Source: Rhodocollybia butyracea (lineage: Eukaryota; Basidiomycota; Agaricomycetes; Agaricales; Omphalotaceae). From it: a stretch of 64,000 nucleotides of DNA. Both the position numbers and the translations under genes were made by a program. The notes under the pieces were generated by a model. The model saw only the letters and a program-made list of their open reading frames with translations. It did not search any database and was not told the DNA's origin. Each line of letters starts with the position of its first letter. The first letter of the stretch is position 1. Positions 12,129 through 27,524 of this stretch are shown one piece after another. The stretch is taken from positions 124,001 through 188,000 of the forward strand of contig JADNRY010000106.1 of NCBI GenBank assembly GCA_015501585.1, written 5' to 3'.

Positions 12129-14079
12129 ATGGGCAACTCATCTTCATCGTCTTCACGCTCACACGACGAAACTGTCGATTTTGGCTTTCTGACTCCTCAA
12201 GGCGTGTACACAGGCCCACGAGACTGGAATCAGACAGTTGTCACTCAGCTCATCTGTGCCCGAAGACTTGCGCCCTTTTACCGGCCGCTAGAAGACTATG
12301 ATGACTCGTGGACAGATGACCAGATTCTCGCTGCCAGGAAAGAGTTGCCTGATGCTGAAGGACAGGAGCCACGGCTAGAGCAGCCTCCTCTAGCTTCTTC
12401 GGTTTCATCAAAGGCTAGTCATTCAAAACGGCCAAATACACTGAAGGAGCCAAGTAAACCAGAAGCTGCAGTGTATAGAGGTGCAGCTGAATGTCCTATA
12501 TGTTTCCTTGCAAGTATCTAGCTCTGCTCTTCCTGCTCACAGCTCATTACGTCACAGTATTATCCCCCAAACATTAACCATTCACGGTGCTGCGACCAAG
12601 CTATCTGTACCGAATGTTTTGTACAGATAAAGCGCAGCGAACCAACAACAACACATTTGGTTTCAGATCCAGCGGCTTGTCCTTACTGTGTCCAGGAGAA
12701 CTTCGGTGTTGTTTATACTCCACCACCATGGCGAGCTGGCATCGGCAGCGAAGGTTCACCTTCCTCTCGTTCAGATTCTCCAAAACACTCGTCACAATCA
12801 GATAACCCGCCGACTCACAAGAGAAGGCAGAAGAGTTTTAGTGCTGACAGCCCTGAAGTCGTCACAACCGGTAAGCTTCTTCATTCTAATTCATTTCCCT
12901 TATCTATATATGTTTAATGTAGATCAAATCCGACCGGACTGGGAAGCCAAATTAGCTGCTGTTCGAGCAGCTGTCACACGACGCGCAAACAGGCGCATTA
13001 TCATGCGACAAGTCGGCGATCGGCTGATTCCCGTGGGTGTTACCAGTGGCCGAGTACATGCTCTTTCACCCGAAGAGGCTGCGACTGTTGCAGATAACGG
13101 AAACGGCGGGACATGGCGATCACGGAGACGACGTGATGGTGGGGGTGCAGGTGGCGCAGGTGGCCTTGAGCAGTATCTTGGTCAGGACTTGGAAGAGGTA
13201 TGTTCATACTCGAGTTTTCATTTCAGCAAAGTCTTGAGTTTTTTGATGTAGCTCATGATGATGGAGGCTATGAGGCTATCTTTAATTGAGCATGAGGCTC
13301 AACAAAAGCGGGAGGCTGAAGAGAAGCAGAAGGCAGAGGAGCAGGTCAAGAATGTAGACACTGCATCTGAGCCCATTGCTAGTGACTCAGGATCTGGTCC
13401 GGTTGGAGCGTCGACGTCTTCTGCCTCAATAGAGTCTCCTAGTACTCCTTCAACTTCACACCAGAAGAATGATTCGCTTCGAGTCAAAAAAGGGTCAATA
13501 TTCAGCCGAAGTCGGTCTCCTTCACCTGTTCCCCCTGTATCCAAGCAGTCTTCCGTTCCACCATTTAGCACTCTTGGCGCGGCACTAACTAGTACAAATT
13601 CCACAGCTTCCGCAATCCTCAGAAGTAGCTACTCGAACTCAGATAGTAACAGTGCCTCTATCCCTATTCCGGAAAACTACTCGGAAACGTCTCAAGCACC
13701 GCTATTACCCAAGGATGAAGCTACTAATCCGGCCGCCAGTTCAATACTTTCCCTTCCTTCCTCTTCTTCCTCCACCACTCCTTCAATAACCATTGCACCC
13801 GTAGCTACCTCGCCCATTCCTCAAACGACTTCACCTGACTCATTACCAACTTTAATAACTATGGCCTCGGTATCGCCAATCTCTCCACTTACCGATGCCG
13901 ACGCTTCTGAACTTTACGAGAGCTTACCATCTTCCCCGGAAGAAAATACCTCAGAACCTTTGATTCCGAGGGCTGGGAAGGTAAAGATGGAGAATACGGG
14001 CACGAATGATAAAGTACGAGATGGAAATAGAGCTGGAGAATTTAGTACCGCTGATCCTGAACATGTTGAGGAGGCATGA
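12129..14079 (+). CDS. SIP5: Sip5-family RING-type zinc-finger protein
   Basis: Four exons (12129-12509, 12558-12870, 12923-13197, 13252-14079) join in phase to 598 aa. It begins MGNSSSSSSR, a candidate N-myristoylation signal, followed by the Sip5 family box DFGFLTPQGVYTGPRDWNQT and LAPFYRPLEDYDDSW. The RING-like finger at about residues 121-180 reads AECPICFL / YYPPNINHSRCCDQAICTEC / ACPYC and ends FGVVYTPPPWRAG. Yeast Sip5 binds the Reg1-Glc7 phosphatase and the Snf1 kinase. The C-terminal exon has an acidic helix LMMMEAMRLSLIEHEAQQKR, resembling a ubiquitin-interacting motif, then a long Ser/Pro-rich tail. Intron 1 (12510-12557) is GC-AG: the donor is GCAAGT and no GT alternative keeps CPICFL joined to YYPPNIN. 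Confidence 0.88.
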
Positions 14080-16008
14080 TGAACGAATATTATTCCATCT
14101 ATTCGGAACCTTTGTGAGTCCGTTCATCATTTTCATTTACAGTACTAAACAGGATTTATGTTTTCTTGCAGGTTGCTATCAGTCGGAAGAATACTTAATT
14201 TCCGAACATGTATGTTTTCCGGACTTAGATTCTGAGGAAGAAGGGGGCAGGTGGTGTTAGGCATCGTATATTAGTGATTCATGATCAACCCCCCACTCCA
14301 GCCTCATTTACTCATCCATTATCATTCACTCACTGTAGTACTTCATAGATTCTACCCGTTTACAATGCAAAGTGTAAGTTTTATTGCGTTATGTTAGATC
14401 CAATGCACCCCGTATGCCTAGGCTGGAAAATGCATCCATCTTCTTCGTCTCGCTTGGTTTCAGTATGTGCATGAACATCTTTCTGAGAGACTTGGCTCTA
14501 TATTGCTTCCCTATTTAGTTACTGGCGGTCTTAGACCACATTAACTCTCGTCTTCACTTCCCAAAGTGGACTATTTCGAGTTCTTTCATGTATAGTGGCT
14601 CACTGTTCCAGGCCATCAAACAGGTTGTTGCAACGACCTATTACTTTTTTGACCAAGATATCATCTGCTCCAAATTGTGCCTCACTCATGTTTGTTAGAT
14701 AACGCTGGAGGTTGGTCGCACCACTGTCTTGCGGTATGGCTCGATGACCGCACCATGTGCGCCCAGCTCGAGACGGAGAGGTGACAAGTTGCTTTCTGTC
14801 AATCTCAAACTGATTGACCTATTATGGGTTTCAAGAGACTACTTAAGTACATGGCCGCCATTACTTGATCGGAGTGCACACTTTTCTTGGCTGTCTCCAG
14901 TGACTGTTCAAAATGGTTGTCGCTCCGCTGCGCAGTTCTATTGCCGTCCTCTCCTCTCCTTCCTGCACGCTCTCTTATCACAGCTTTCAGTATGCAGATG
15001 GAGCTGCTATCTAAACTTGAAGGACTTCTCCTCACTAAAAGTAAGAAACGTCAACTGCAGCTGCCTCAGCCAATTTCATTGGGAGGAAGGGGAGGATTGA
15101 TGATTCTATTGAATCACCATCAGCCTCCTCTTTTACTAGCCCTCGAAGATCTCGAGTTTGACTTGCCCACTCACGACCCAACATTGTGGATTCAATAGCT
15201 GATATGATCCAGTCGAGATGCTTGTCGGAGCCCAGCCACCATAGCAGCTGCTTTGATCTGTGCCGCCCTTCCTCCTTCGAGTAAATCTATACTTGCAGGG
15301 AGGAAAGATTTTTCCCTGATCTCCTTCCTGACACGAAGAAAATCTTTACTGGAATGTTAACCACCAGGGTGATACCGCTCGTTTTCGGACAGACGATAAA
15401 ATTGACCACTAGATAAATAGTATCATGGAGGGTACATAATACACTATACTTCCTCTCTGGGAGCGCGCGCAGTCTACCTTCCTTTCGTGGGTCGAGTTCG
15501 CTGCCTTTCTCTCTTAGAGTCTGGCTGTTCCCTTGCTGGACTCCGCTGTAGGGCGGAACCAGGCATATTACTTGTACTACTACTATAATTTATGGTTATT
15601 TGTCGATCTAGAAGTCTTGGTCTACTATGTCGTCTCGGGTGGATATTGTAGAAATGCAACACTGTTTTCCTTCCCATCCCAACATGACATTATGCATGTA
15701 TACATTATCTATTGATCGCTTCTGAGCTCAATTTGGACTTGAATCACGACATTTTGTGCACCAGACTTCGGTTTCAACCGCTTTCAAGCTTTACATATGT
15801 ATATATATATCTTTGAGCTTTCTCATTTAACCACCCAGCTTCTTGATACTCCAGTTGGAGTATTTTCGAAATGCAGAACTTCGGCCTGCATACTTGCCTG
15901 CACAGTGCATACGTGGCGAAAAATACACCACGTGGCTCCGCGTACTCCGTGATGCAAAATTAACTGACTTCTTGCTCTGGTATATTATTCTCCTATATTC
16001 TTTCATTT
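14080..16008. other. 1.9-kb stretch without a recognised gene
   Basis: Several open frames of 60-123 codons overlap at 14729-15198 in different phases, but none has a family signature, a clear start or a matching intron set. The last 230 bases hold an alternating TA tract (about 15797-15810) and pyrimidine-rich blocks, and are the likely promoter of the SERCA gene. A non-coding transcript is possible but not shown. Confidence 0.45.
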
Positions 16009-19532
<3,524 letters not shown>

Positions 19533-19705
19533 TTCTAGATTGCCTGTGCTTGTAGTAGTTGTCTCTATACACATTGTTGAATTATAACATAAAAAAACAG
19601 CGCAACTCTACATAGTACCCTTAGAATAGATACAGTACGCTAGAAAATATCTGGTATACATATATAACATATCTTAAGTCTAAGTAAATAAATCTAGGTG
19701 CTGCT

Positions 19706-20580
19706 TCATTTGGAAGCCGCTATAGCGAGCCCTGCCATCTGTATGACGGCCTCCTCAGCCAATCCAAAAACTCCAGAATTCACCGTTGGGGTAGGTGTAC
19801 TGGAAGCGGTTGAAGTCGTGGAAGTCGAAAACGTGGAAGAAGACAACGACGAAGAACTGCTACTTGAAGTTGAAACTTGAGTACTCGTAGTGGAAGGTGG
19901 AGGCGGAGGCGGTGTCGAAGTGGAAGTTGGTGTAAACGTCGACGTGGGTGTTGTAGAAGTGGCGCTGGCGCTCACAAAGTCCCAACTGCCGGTTAGAACC
20001 CCGACGCTGAGTGGCGAAAAAAATTGAAAGAGTCCTTCTGAGAAGTCGAGTCCACCGAAGGGACACCCAGGACACTTTGACAAATGGCATGAGCGGCAAG
20101 TACGCGTTCAGATGATTAAATACCAACTTCATCGGTTATCTGAGCCTGGGTTGTCTGAGATCCTACCGTTATGGTGATCATTTGGAAACAAAATTCTCCA
20201 TTGCCGTATTGCTACAAGATATCAGGATACAATGAAACCGGTGTGTCACAACAAACGTACTGCAGAGTTCAAGGCAACAATCTGGCATTCAAAAAGAGTT
20301 AGATCCGATGCACACTGCTAAAGGACGTGCTACTCACGAAATCGCTTGGTGAATTAGTAATCCCACAAGCACCAAGTCCATCGGCAAAGAAGGTAAATCG
20401 TGCATCATCGAAACGCTTCTCCAGAGAAGTGCTTCTGCGAAAGTTAGCTGACTCGCGTTTCGCGTTTGAAATGTGGCGTAGATGGAGAACAGAGTCTTTA
20501 TCGTGGCTCGCCGATGTCAGATTTAACGAGCAGAGTGATAGAATGAGCCAGAGAAGAATTCGACACGATAATATTGGCAT
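19706..20580 (-). CDS. Secreted double-psi beta-barrel (RlpA/barwin-like) protein 1
   Basis: The first exon encodes a signal peptide MPILSCRILLWLILSLCSLN, a basic pro-segment with a possible Kex2-type KR site (STSLEKRF), then ARFTFFADGLGACGITNSPSDF. Short exons add IVALNSA, QYGNGEFCFQMITIT and GSQTTQAQITDE, and the last exon CPGCPFGGLDFSEGLFQFFS plus GVLTGSWDF. This is the double-psi beta-barrel seen in RlpA-like, barwin and expansin-like fungal secreted proteins, with the conserved GACG, ALNS, DECPGC and LDLS boxes. A Ser/Thr/Pro tail of about 70 residues and a mildly hydrophobic end follow; a GPI anchor is possible. No enzymatic activity can be assigned. It is a paralogue of the gene at 37661-38658. 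Confidence 0.85.
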
Positions 20581-21189
20581 TTCGAGCAGTTTCGTGGAGA
20601 GTTCCAGTGGCGGTTTAGGTGTGGTATAGAGGGAATGTGCGGCTGAACGCCGTGTTGATGATAAAGGCCGATTATAACAGAATTTTGGGTCACCAAGCGC
20701 GAGTTGATTGAATGGGAGTAAGTTGACAACACGTTGAAAACACGAACATAATATTATTGGAAATTTGCCAAGGTTTGTTTCCATCTGTTTCCGTAAACGT
20801 GTATGTCACGCAGCTCCCACGCTTGGTCACGAACAGCCTAGTGCCCCAATCTTAGCTTTTTCCACCACTTATGGATCAGATATCATCTTAGGACTTGTAG
20901 GTCATCATGTCTTCTGTCCTTCAAAGCTTCACTCTTGACGGGCGCTCGCTTCTACAATTCCTCACCATCCCGGACAACTTGTGTTTGTTGCGGCAAGCCT
21001 CAACAGTGAGGATCACCTGGTAACCTTTGTACATATACCTGTGCATGGTGACAAACAGCCCTGCTTGACAGTCAAGCGTGCCATAGGTTGCTGTGCTGTG
21101 CAAATTTACCAAAAGACCTCATGAGACCGTATACGGTATGCTGGGTTACATAACCGACTCGGAACTTATGGATTCGAGCAAGAACGACG

Positions 21190-22022
21190 TTATATATGCT
21201 TGACAAATCGTCCAGCCTGATGCCACCACAAATTCTCCTCTTCTTCACCCGGCTCTTTTCCCTCCACTAATGTTCCATCAGCGTCCACATATTTCATCTC
21301 GCTAATATGCAAATGAGTGGGGCAGTCAAGACGGCATCCATCCGAGAAGACACCCCACAGAGGTGTCCAGAAGCGCTGCCACCAAGCCACGTCCGCTCGC
21401 GGGCTCAAGACATGCTCGTAGAAAAGAACTTGTCCTCCAGGTTTGAGTATATCTCTGACGAGCGTGGTAATGACGCGATTCGGAGAAGGGATAGAACACA
21501 GAGCCAAAACGGACGTGATCGTGTCAACAAGATGAAGCCCACCCAATGCCTCGAGAATTTGCGTAACATCTTCAGCACCACAGGAGAGAATAATTAGTGT
21601 GCCATCGGATTCACAAAAACCTGCAGACTCGGCTGTTTGGCGAAGAACAGAGTGCATTCGAGTGTTGGGCTCCAAAGCAACATACTTGGTGACCTTTGAG
21701 CAGTCAAGATACTGTATAAGATGCCCAAAACCTATGCAAGACTTTGTAAGTTATCCTCACTATATGTTGGTATGAGAATAAAACAACCTGCTCCCAGATC
21801 TAATACAGTGCCGGTGGCATGGGGAAACAACGCTTGTTTAACTGGTCGGCCACTCTCATCGGTGGGCGAAGCAAAGGCGGCCCAGACGTGGGACATAAAC
21901 GTCCGGGAAACATGAAGTATGAGAGATGGGTTTCGATAAATATCGATCAACGTAGGGAAGAATGCGACGCGTACTGAGACGCTAAGATCGCTAAACAAAG
22001 CAAAGGCAGCAGAAACCTTCAT
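21190..22022 (-). CDS. Class I SAM-dependent methyltransferase (METTL7-like)
   Basis: Two exons. Exon 1 starts MKVSAAFALFSDLSVSVRV and ends in the SAM-binding motif I, TGTVLDLGAG. A 5' donor at that glycine and acceptor GCATAG lead to FGHLIQYLDCSK and VALEPNTRMH (motif II acidic residue), then GTLIILSCGAEDV, VDTITSVLALCSIP and the post-motif LKPGGQVLFYEHV. The C-terminal WWQRFWTPLWGVFSDGC followed by LDCPTHLHI is characteristic of METTL7/TMT1-type thiol methyltransferases, which are lipid-droplet or ER associated. No separate transmembrane helix stands out beyond the N-terminal amphipathic region. About 260 aa, typical for the family. The substrate is not predictable. Confidence 0.82.
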
Positions 22023-22316
22023 GATTCGATATCTGGACGAGAATCTAATGAGCACATTTTGAGGTAAAAAGTGCAGAGATACATACATGTCTATCAAAGG
22101 AAGGATGTGGCTAACGCCAAGGGTGGTCGTGTTACGGTACTTACCGAGTCGTTCTTACCGATGAAGACGGTGTCAAGTACAGGTCAGTCGCTACTTCGGC
22201 GTGACCCGGGGAGCCCGAGAAACATCGCGATCGATATCCAATCAGAGATCTTGAATAAAAGCGAATGGCCTAGAAAGATAAGTTAGCGATGATATGTATA
22301 TGCACTGGGTACTGAA

Positions 22317-22833
22317 GACGAAGATGATCATAGACGCAGGCTGCAACGAGCAATTCGTGGCATTCTGCTCCAGTCGACGCCAATGCATTTGGGGTTGGGC
22401 GGTTGGAGAGTCGTGAAGCTCCTGGAAGGAATCGATAAACAGAGCTGTAGCTCGAAAAGTCTGGGAGCGCCTTACAGGAACCAACTTTGATTCGTCGTAA
22501 TCCGCGTTGTGAACTAGATGTCAACCAGTGCCCAGTTGACCCGGTACTTATTCACGGATTGTGATTGATCTCTCGCTCTGTCTCACAGCTTCGCAGCGTT
22601 GTCTCAGCGTCGGTAAGTGACCTTCAGCTCAAAGATGTTTGTTGTGCGGACCTCTGTCGTCACTATCATATTTATACTAGGGAAACAAAGAGAAACTGCT
22701 CATCTGTCGCTGCAGAAAATCAAAATCATATCATATGCACACGTTTCCCCAAATTATCAATTGCTTACTCAATGTCCACGCTTGGGAGTCAGGAGGAGGA
22801 GGGCGCGTCGACAATTTCACGGGTGTTTTACAG
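22317..22833. repeat. Duplicated downstream flank of secreted-family copy A
   Basis: Shares stretches with 26500-26976 and 28020-28553, for example the block around GCAATTCGTGGCATTCTGCT near 22355, the TCAGCGTCGGTAAGTGAC region near 22605, and the GTCGCTGCAGAA region near 22708. The three blocks lie in the same order and at similar distances from copies A, B and C, so the genes were duplicated with their downstream sequence. Confidence 0.7.
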
Positions 22834-23373
22834 CTAAAGAAATGGTATAAATGCTAAATTTACAGAGCAAATTCAGATTCACTCACGATCTCCTTCTTGC
22901 CTAACAATTTCTGATCTCCCCACAGTATTTTTAACAACGAAATCCCGTCTCGGTGTTTCATGGCTCATGAGCACCTCATATGCGCCCCAGTTGGGAGCTG
23001 ACACATCGAACTTGATAGGCTTCGTAGTGTCGGGGGAGGGCGTGCCAATCCACCGGAACTTCACTGGAGTTCCGTTCGGCGCATGAAGATTTTTGGATGC
23101 GACGTTAAGAAGGACGGCCTTGATGTCCTCTCTGAGCACCTTAAACACCTCGGCCTCATGCTCGATATGACGGTAGTCATGTTCGGCAAAGGTAACTTTG
23201 ACGATTGTGTCTTTTGGCGCTCGACCTTGGATAGGTGAGTCTCGATCCTGCGACAGATTACAAGTGGTCATGTAGTGAATATCAAGAGTTAGAACTAGTT
23301 CACTTACGACTAAAGGGGCTGCATACGAAAAAAGTACGAAAAGAAGGACAATGTAGGTGCTTATGAGTCGCAT
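22817..23373 (-). CDS. Small secreted protein, tandem family copy A (intact)
   Basis: Three exons (23308-23373, 22887-23247, 22817-22833) total 444 nt and give 147 aa. Exon 1 is a 22-residue signal peptide, MRLISTYIVLLFVLFSYAAP, ending at a phase-0 GTAAGT donor. The mature part starts DRDSPIQGRAPKDTIVKVTF and includes the family-conserved HxxEHEAEVFKVLREDIKAV, GTPSPDTTKPI, PNWGAYEVLMSHETP and DFVVKNT segments. The donor near the end (GATC/GTGAGT) and a short third exon are shared by all three copies, supporting this 3' end. No cysteine pairs or catalytic motifs stand out and I do not recognise the family; a beta-rich fold is only a guess. The flanks are shared with copies B and C. Confidence 0.72.
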
Positions 23374-23900
23374 AGTATAAGTTTTCGACGCGGCTTTGAC
23401 CAGCAAAATACCGAGAAACTTGAAGTTGGCCACCAGTGCCTAGAAGAAATTAAGGTTGCGAAAATTAGCAGCTTGAACGACGTTAAAGTAGGATTTTGGA
23501 TAAATTGTCAAGCACATGAAAAACTTCAGCGCTGCCGTAGTGTATCGGGCGGAGATTGGTATCTCTACCTGATCTCTACTGCCATACAAACCTGGAGATT
23601 ACTGGCACAGGACCAGCACAGGACATTCTCTTCAGCTTCATAATCCTTATGTAGTACTTAGTAAAGCCTCGGCACATTATATCGACGCTGTACTAGTGGA
23701 GCCAAAAATGTATCTCTCCGATCATGTGAACCAATTCTGTTCAAAATTTTCTACCAGTGTATGTGTACCATCTTCTTGGTAGAGGCCTTATGTACTCCCA
23801 GGCATTGCTGCAGAAGTTAATTCTCTCAGTTTTCAGTGTCAATCTCCCTTTGTTAATTGCTCAGCCATGAGCATGAAGCTTGACTTCATTATTAGATACT
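23374..23900. repeat. Duplicated upstream flank of copy A
   Basis: The first 75 bases upstream of the ATG (TTTCGACGCGGCTTTGACCA and on) are nearly identical in copies A, B (27525-27600) and C (36363-36435). Weaker similarity continues between 23690-23830 and 36890-37030 (AAAATGTATCT...CTCCGA, then CATTGCTGCAGAAGTT against CAATGCTGCACAAATTT). This looks like an older, diverged segmental duplication covering the promoter. Confidence 0.6.
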
Positions 23901-24616
23901 GGCTCGGTGGAGTGAGGTGGAGTGTTGACTGAGTGATGGACTGTGATGGACCTGTGGACTTATACGGTATACCCTGGTCCGGAGTGAATCCCTATTATTG
24001 TTCCCAGGTATATGACGAGCGGACTTGTATTACTACTTATTAAATACTCTAAAGTCTCTAACAATCGCTGTTTTCTTCGCACCAGACGTGAGATGTGTTG
24101 GTGTCCGAGATTTAATATTACGAGTCCTGAATGAAATGAAGGCTCGTCCTTATGGCGGGTTTCGCGTGAGAATTTGTCCAAATTAAGCTTCTTCTTGTCT
24201 AAATCGGGTTGACCTAATAAGGAGATTAGTTTTGATATATTTGGGATGTCAAAGCGCTTGCCATGTGACCTCCCGGTTGCTCATCTCCCTTCATGCTCTC
24301 TTTTGCCCATCAATGTTCCTTTTCTGTTTGTCTTCATCAGCTCCATTTCTCGCTGCTATTTCGCCTTGCGTGCAGCACTGAGAACGCGACTATCGGCTAT
24401 CTACCCACACCAAACATAACTTCGTTGATTTGAAAATACAAACTGATCATTAGCAGCTGAACAAATGTGGATTCATGGCAACTTGCTCAGTTATGGAACA
24501 TGAAAACCAGAGGAAATTAGTCTGCTACCGACTTTCACTGAGCACAGTGGACAATCACTAGCACTGCTGACAGCTGTTGACCGATACTGATATCGTTACA
24601 AACAGAAGTACTCGAG

Positions 24617-25740
24617 CCATGTCGCTGAACTTTACAAAGAGGAACTGGTGAAGCGCGTCAGAGAAGACACTGCCAAGTAGGTGTCATTTAACCTGATATA
24701 TATGGTGAATATTGAACTTCACCAGGTTCCCACAAGGTATCATTGTTAAGGTATTGATACTTCAGCAGTTCCAAAAGAAGCCGTTGAAGAGGACCTTTCT
24801 GAACCATTCTCCAAGCTGTTCACACCAAAAACATCAGCGCCATCTACTCCGTGGATTTCTTCTCCCATCATTGGTTGTACTCATTCTTCTGCCACTGCGC
24901 TGATCTAATTGCCGCTCCTGTACCGCATGCAGCAACCTCCTCCACTGCAGTTCGCCCTATAGCTAGTACATCAGGTGCTACATGCCTCAACTCAGCTGGA
25001 AGCACTGGTAGTGCAGGTTTTGGAGGCAAAGATCAAAAGTTAGTCTAGTTGCTTCGGAGGCTGCGAAAAGCTTGTGAAGAGGCTGAATGCATTAAACAGC
25101 TTGGCTACAATCGTCAACGGGAGGAAGTGGAGGAAAGAAGCAGAGGAAAAAGCACGGAAGGAGACTGAAGTGAAGATGGCAGCACTTGAGATTGGAAACA
25201 AGGTGACAGCTATCGCTAGCTCTTTAAAGAAAGCAGATACACTGAAGTTGGCTTCGGTCCCTAGATTTGGTGTTATGCCCAGTGTGAGCTCTGCTATTGT
25301 GGACATTTACATGTAGACAATTTGCCTATAACTACCTTGGTAACCAAAAAGCTTCAGACATGTACTTTGGATGGAACTCGTACGACCCACAAGCTGTAAC
25401 AGAAGCTCCAGCTCAACTACGGTCATTCCGGGGAGCATCCGCCATATTTTCCAACCAATACTTTGGTCAAGACAAAGAGGACGAGCTGGCAATGAGCCGA
25501 AACAGCGATTTTCTTCTTGGAGATGAAAACTTGGCTGGTCTTGAACTTGCCCCACAGGATGTGATTTCTCGGGTTATGGATAACCCAAATGTACAGAACG
25601 TCCGAGACAATACCAGGGCCAGAGCCTTAAAGCGAGATTTTCTCATTTCTGCATTTTTCCTCGCTCGTTCCATGTCTACAAAGCCACAGCCTCGAATCCA
25701 AGATCCTCCAGGCATCTCATGTGGTCATTTGTCGATATAG
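24617..25740 (+). pseudogene. Decayed, 5'-truncated ArfGAP2/3 (Glo3-type) gene fragment
   Basis: Translation in shifting frames reproduces the C-terminal two-thirds of ArfGAP2/3: KYSSHVAELYKEELVKRV, an intact intron (AA/GTAGGT ... CACCAG, about 24679-24726), FPQGIIVK, then IDTSAVPKEAVEEDLSEPF, AVRPIASTSGAT, EAECIKQLGYNRQREE, SLKKADTLKLASVPRFG, and finally GNQKASDMYFGWNSYDPQAV, SNQYFGQ and DVISRVMDNPNVQNVRDN. The N-terminal zinc-finger GAP domain is absent. The frame changes near 24750, 24900, 25050-25120 and 25300, and there are internal stops. The retained intron argues against a processed retrocopy; partial genomic duplication followed by decay fits better. The living gene would act in COPI retrograde transport. 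Confidence 0.82.
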
Positions 25741-26499
25741 CGTTTTCTCAGGTCATCAGCTTGTTAAAAAGAAATCTACGGAGGAAACGAGCTTTGAAGC
25801 TCGTCGGAGGAGAGTTGGCAAAGCATCTGTCAGCCAGTGCAACGCGTCCTCTGGGTTCAAGACAATTGAAAGACTGGATGAGTAGGTAAGTATTGTTCCA
25901 TAAAAACAAGTGTTATCTCATCTGCCCCAGGAATGACTCTTTAGTATACTGCATCTCTGACGTGCAACAAAACCGGTGTCTACAGTCAAGTTGATCTTTT
26001 TGACTCATTCTTGAGAGAGCGTTCGTGTTAGATGTTCCGATCCGGGCACGGAATTGAGGGGTTTCTCAAAGATACATCACAGCACACAACGAGGGGTTTC
26101 TATATTACGGACTCGTACCTGCCACGCGCTTGGCGCGATGGCCCACACTCGCAAGTTCATAGCCTTAGTCCTTCAACGATAGAGATGAATATCAATTTGC
26201 AAACTGACCAAACTCTATAGCTCGAACAGGCTCGAACCTGCGGCGAAAGCCCTCATTTGGTACACAGATGTACCGAGCCTATGGAATTTGAGCTGACCAT
26301 GGTTGGTGTAAGTCACGCAGGCAAAAGTATGGGGATACTTATTTCAACGGAAATACTGGAAACGCTCAGGCTGATTCAGTGGTGGTTTCTCGCTTAAGTT
26401 AGGCCCACGGAGTCTTCAAACAGGGAGATCTTGAGTGCGAATCAACGCTAATTTCTGAAAATAAAATTGCACTTGACCTAGAAAGATAACTGGGATGAT
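25741..26499. other. Gene-poor gap between the ArfGAP fragment and copy B flank
   Basis: No recognised gene. Bases 26230-26420 resemble 37150-37300 (shared core CCTCATTTGGTA-ACAGATGTA, CCTATGGAAT-TGAGCTG and GGTTCAGTGGT-like segments), a further duplicated piece. A 45-codon open stretch at about 25753-25890 has no family signature. Confidence 0.45.
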
Positions 26500-26976
26500 C
26501 AGACCGTAGGCTGGAAGTCAGAGCAATTCATGGCATTCTGCTCCTGTCCTGACTCGAGTGCACGAGTCACAGTAGAACTCCAATACATTTAAGCCTGAGT
26601 GGTTGGCTGTGGTTGGGGAGTCCTGAAGGTCCTGGATAGCTCAAAAAGGTTTGGAACGCCTTACGGGAGCCAATTTCCCTGGTACCTATTCACGGATTGT
26701 GATAGATTTCACAAGCTCCATCTCATAGCTTCGCAATGTGTCAGTATCGGTAGGTGACGGGCCTCAGCTCGGAGATGTTCGTTGTGCAGACCACCAAATT
26801 TGTACCAGGGAAACTGAGTTCTGCTCATTTGTCGCTGCAGAACACCAAAACTACATCACATACACGACCTCTAAATTACTAATTGGTACTTGCTCGAGGT
26901 CCACTCCTGGAGTGGGAAGAGCCGGGAGGAGGTCAAAAGAGGACGCGTCGACAAATTCTTCACGGTCGTTTCATAG
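26500..26976. repeat. Duplicated downstream flank of copy B
   Basis: Collinear with 22317-22833 and 28020-28553. Shared landmarks are GAGCAATTC-TGGCATTCTGCTC near 26521, TCAGTATCGGTAGGTGACGG near 26741, GAGATGTTCGTTGTGCAGACC near 26772 and GGACGCGTCGACAA near 26941. Copies B and C are more similar to each other here than either is to A. Confidence 0.68.
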
Positions 26977-27524
26977 CTAAACAAATGGCATAAACGCGAA
27001 ATTCACGGAGCAAATTCGGATTCACTCACGATCTCCAATTATCCTATGAACCACCCAACCCATATGAGTTTTAACAATGAAATTATGTCTCGGTTCTGTA
27101 TGACTCATGGTGAACTCATATGTGCCCCAGTTGGGAACTTCCACCATGAAATCGAAAGGCCTTGTAGTGTCGGTGCTCGGCGTGTTAGTCCAATCGAAAT
27201 GTGGTGAAAATTTTGGATAACCATATTTTTGTTGAAATTTACTGTAGGGTTTCAACAAGAAGTCATTAACCACGGCTTCGATATCCTCTTTGAGCACCGT
27301 ATAACGCCTATCGTCGATATAAGGCCCAAGATGATAGGGAAAGGTAACTGTGACATCGATGATCATGTCTTGTGTTCGAGCTTGGATATGTGAGCTTCGA
27401 TCCTGCAATAGATTGAAATCATACAGAACATGCATTCATGAGAAGTAGTCCACTTACGACCCAAGGTGCTGCATACGAAAAAAAGTGCGAAAAGAAGGGC
27501 AATGTAGATGCTTATGGATCGCGT
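26960..27524 (-). pseudogene. Small secreted protein, tandem family copy B (start lost, signal peptide shifted)
   Basis: Same three-exon plan as copy A (27458-27524, 27030-27402, 26960-26976). The position of the start codon reads ACG instead of ATG (plus strand 27522-27524 is cgt). Exon 1 is 67 nt rather than 66 because of an extra T in the T run before TCGTATGCAGC, so the signal peptide leaves frame. Exon 2 is open and conserved (NTPSTDTTRPFDF, PNWGTYEFTMSHTEP, HNFIVKTH) but has a longer, diverged middle (LLKPYSKFQQKYGYPKFSP). Two independent lesions in exon 1 with no other convincing start suggest a pseudogene; an alternative first exon cannot be excluded. Confidence 0.65.

Noticed and set aside
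13299..13604. 101-codon minus-strand frame inside SIP5
   Set aside because: Antisense shadow of the Ser/Pro-rich SIP5 tail.
14729..15198. Overlapping 123- and 103-codon plus-strand frames
   Set aside because: They use different frames of the same bases, show no motif and lack an intron pattern typical for this genome.
24712..25316. Open frames read as separate small genes
   Set aside because: They are pieces of one decayed ArfGAP2/3 sequence in different frames.
26221..26240. GGTTCGAGCC-like box resembling a tRNA T-arm on the minus strand
   Set aside because: No matching acceptor stem, anticodon arm or D-arm could be folded around it.
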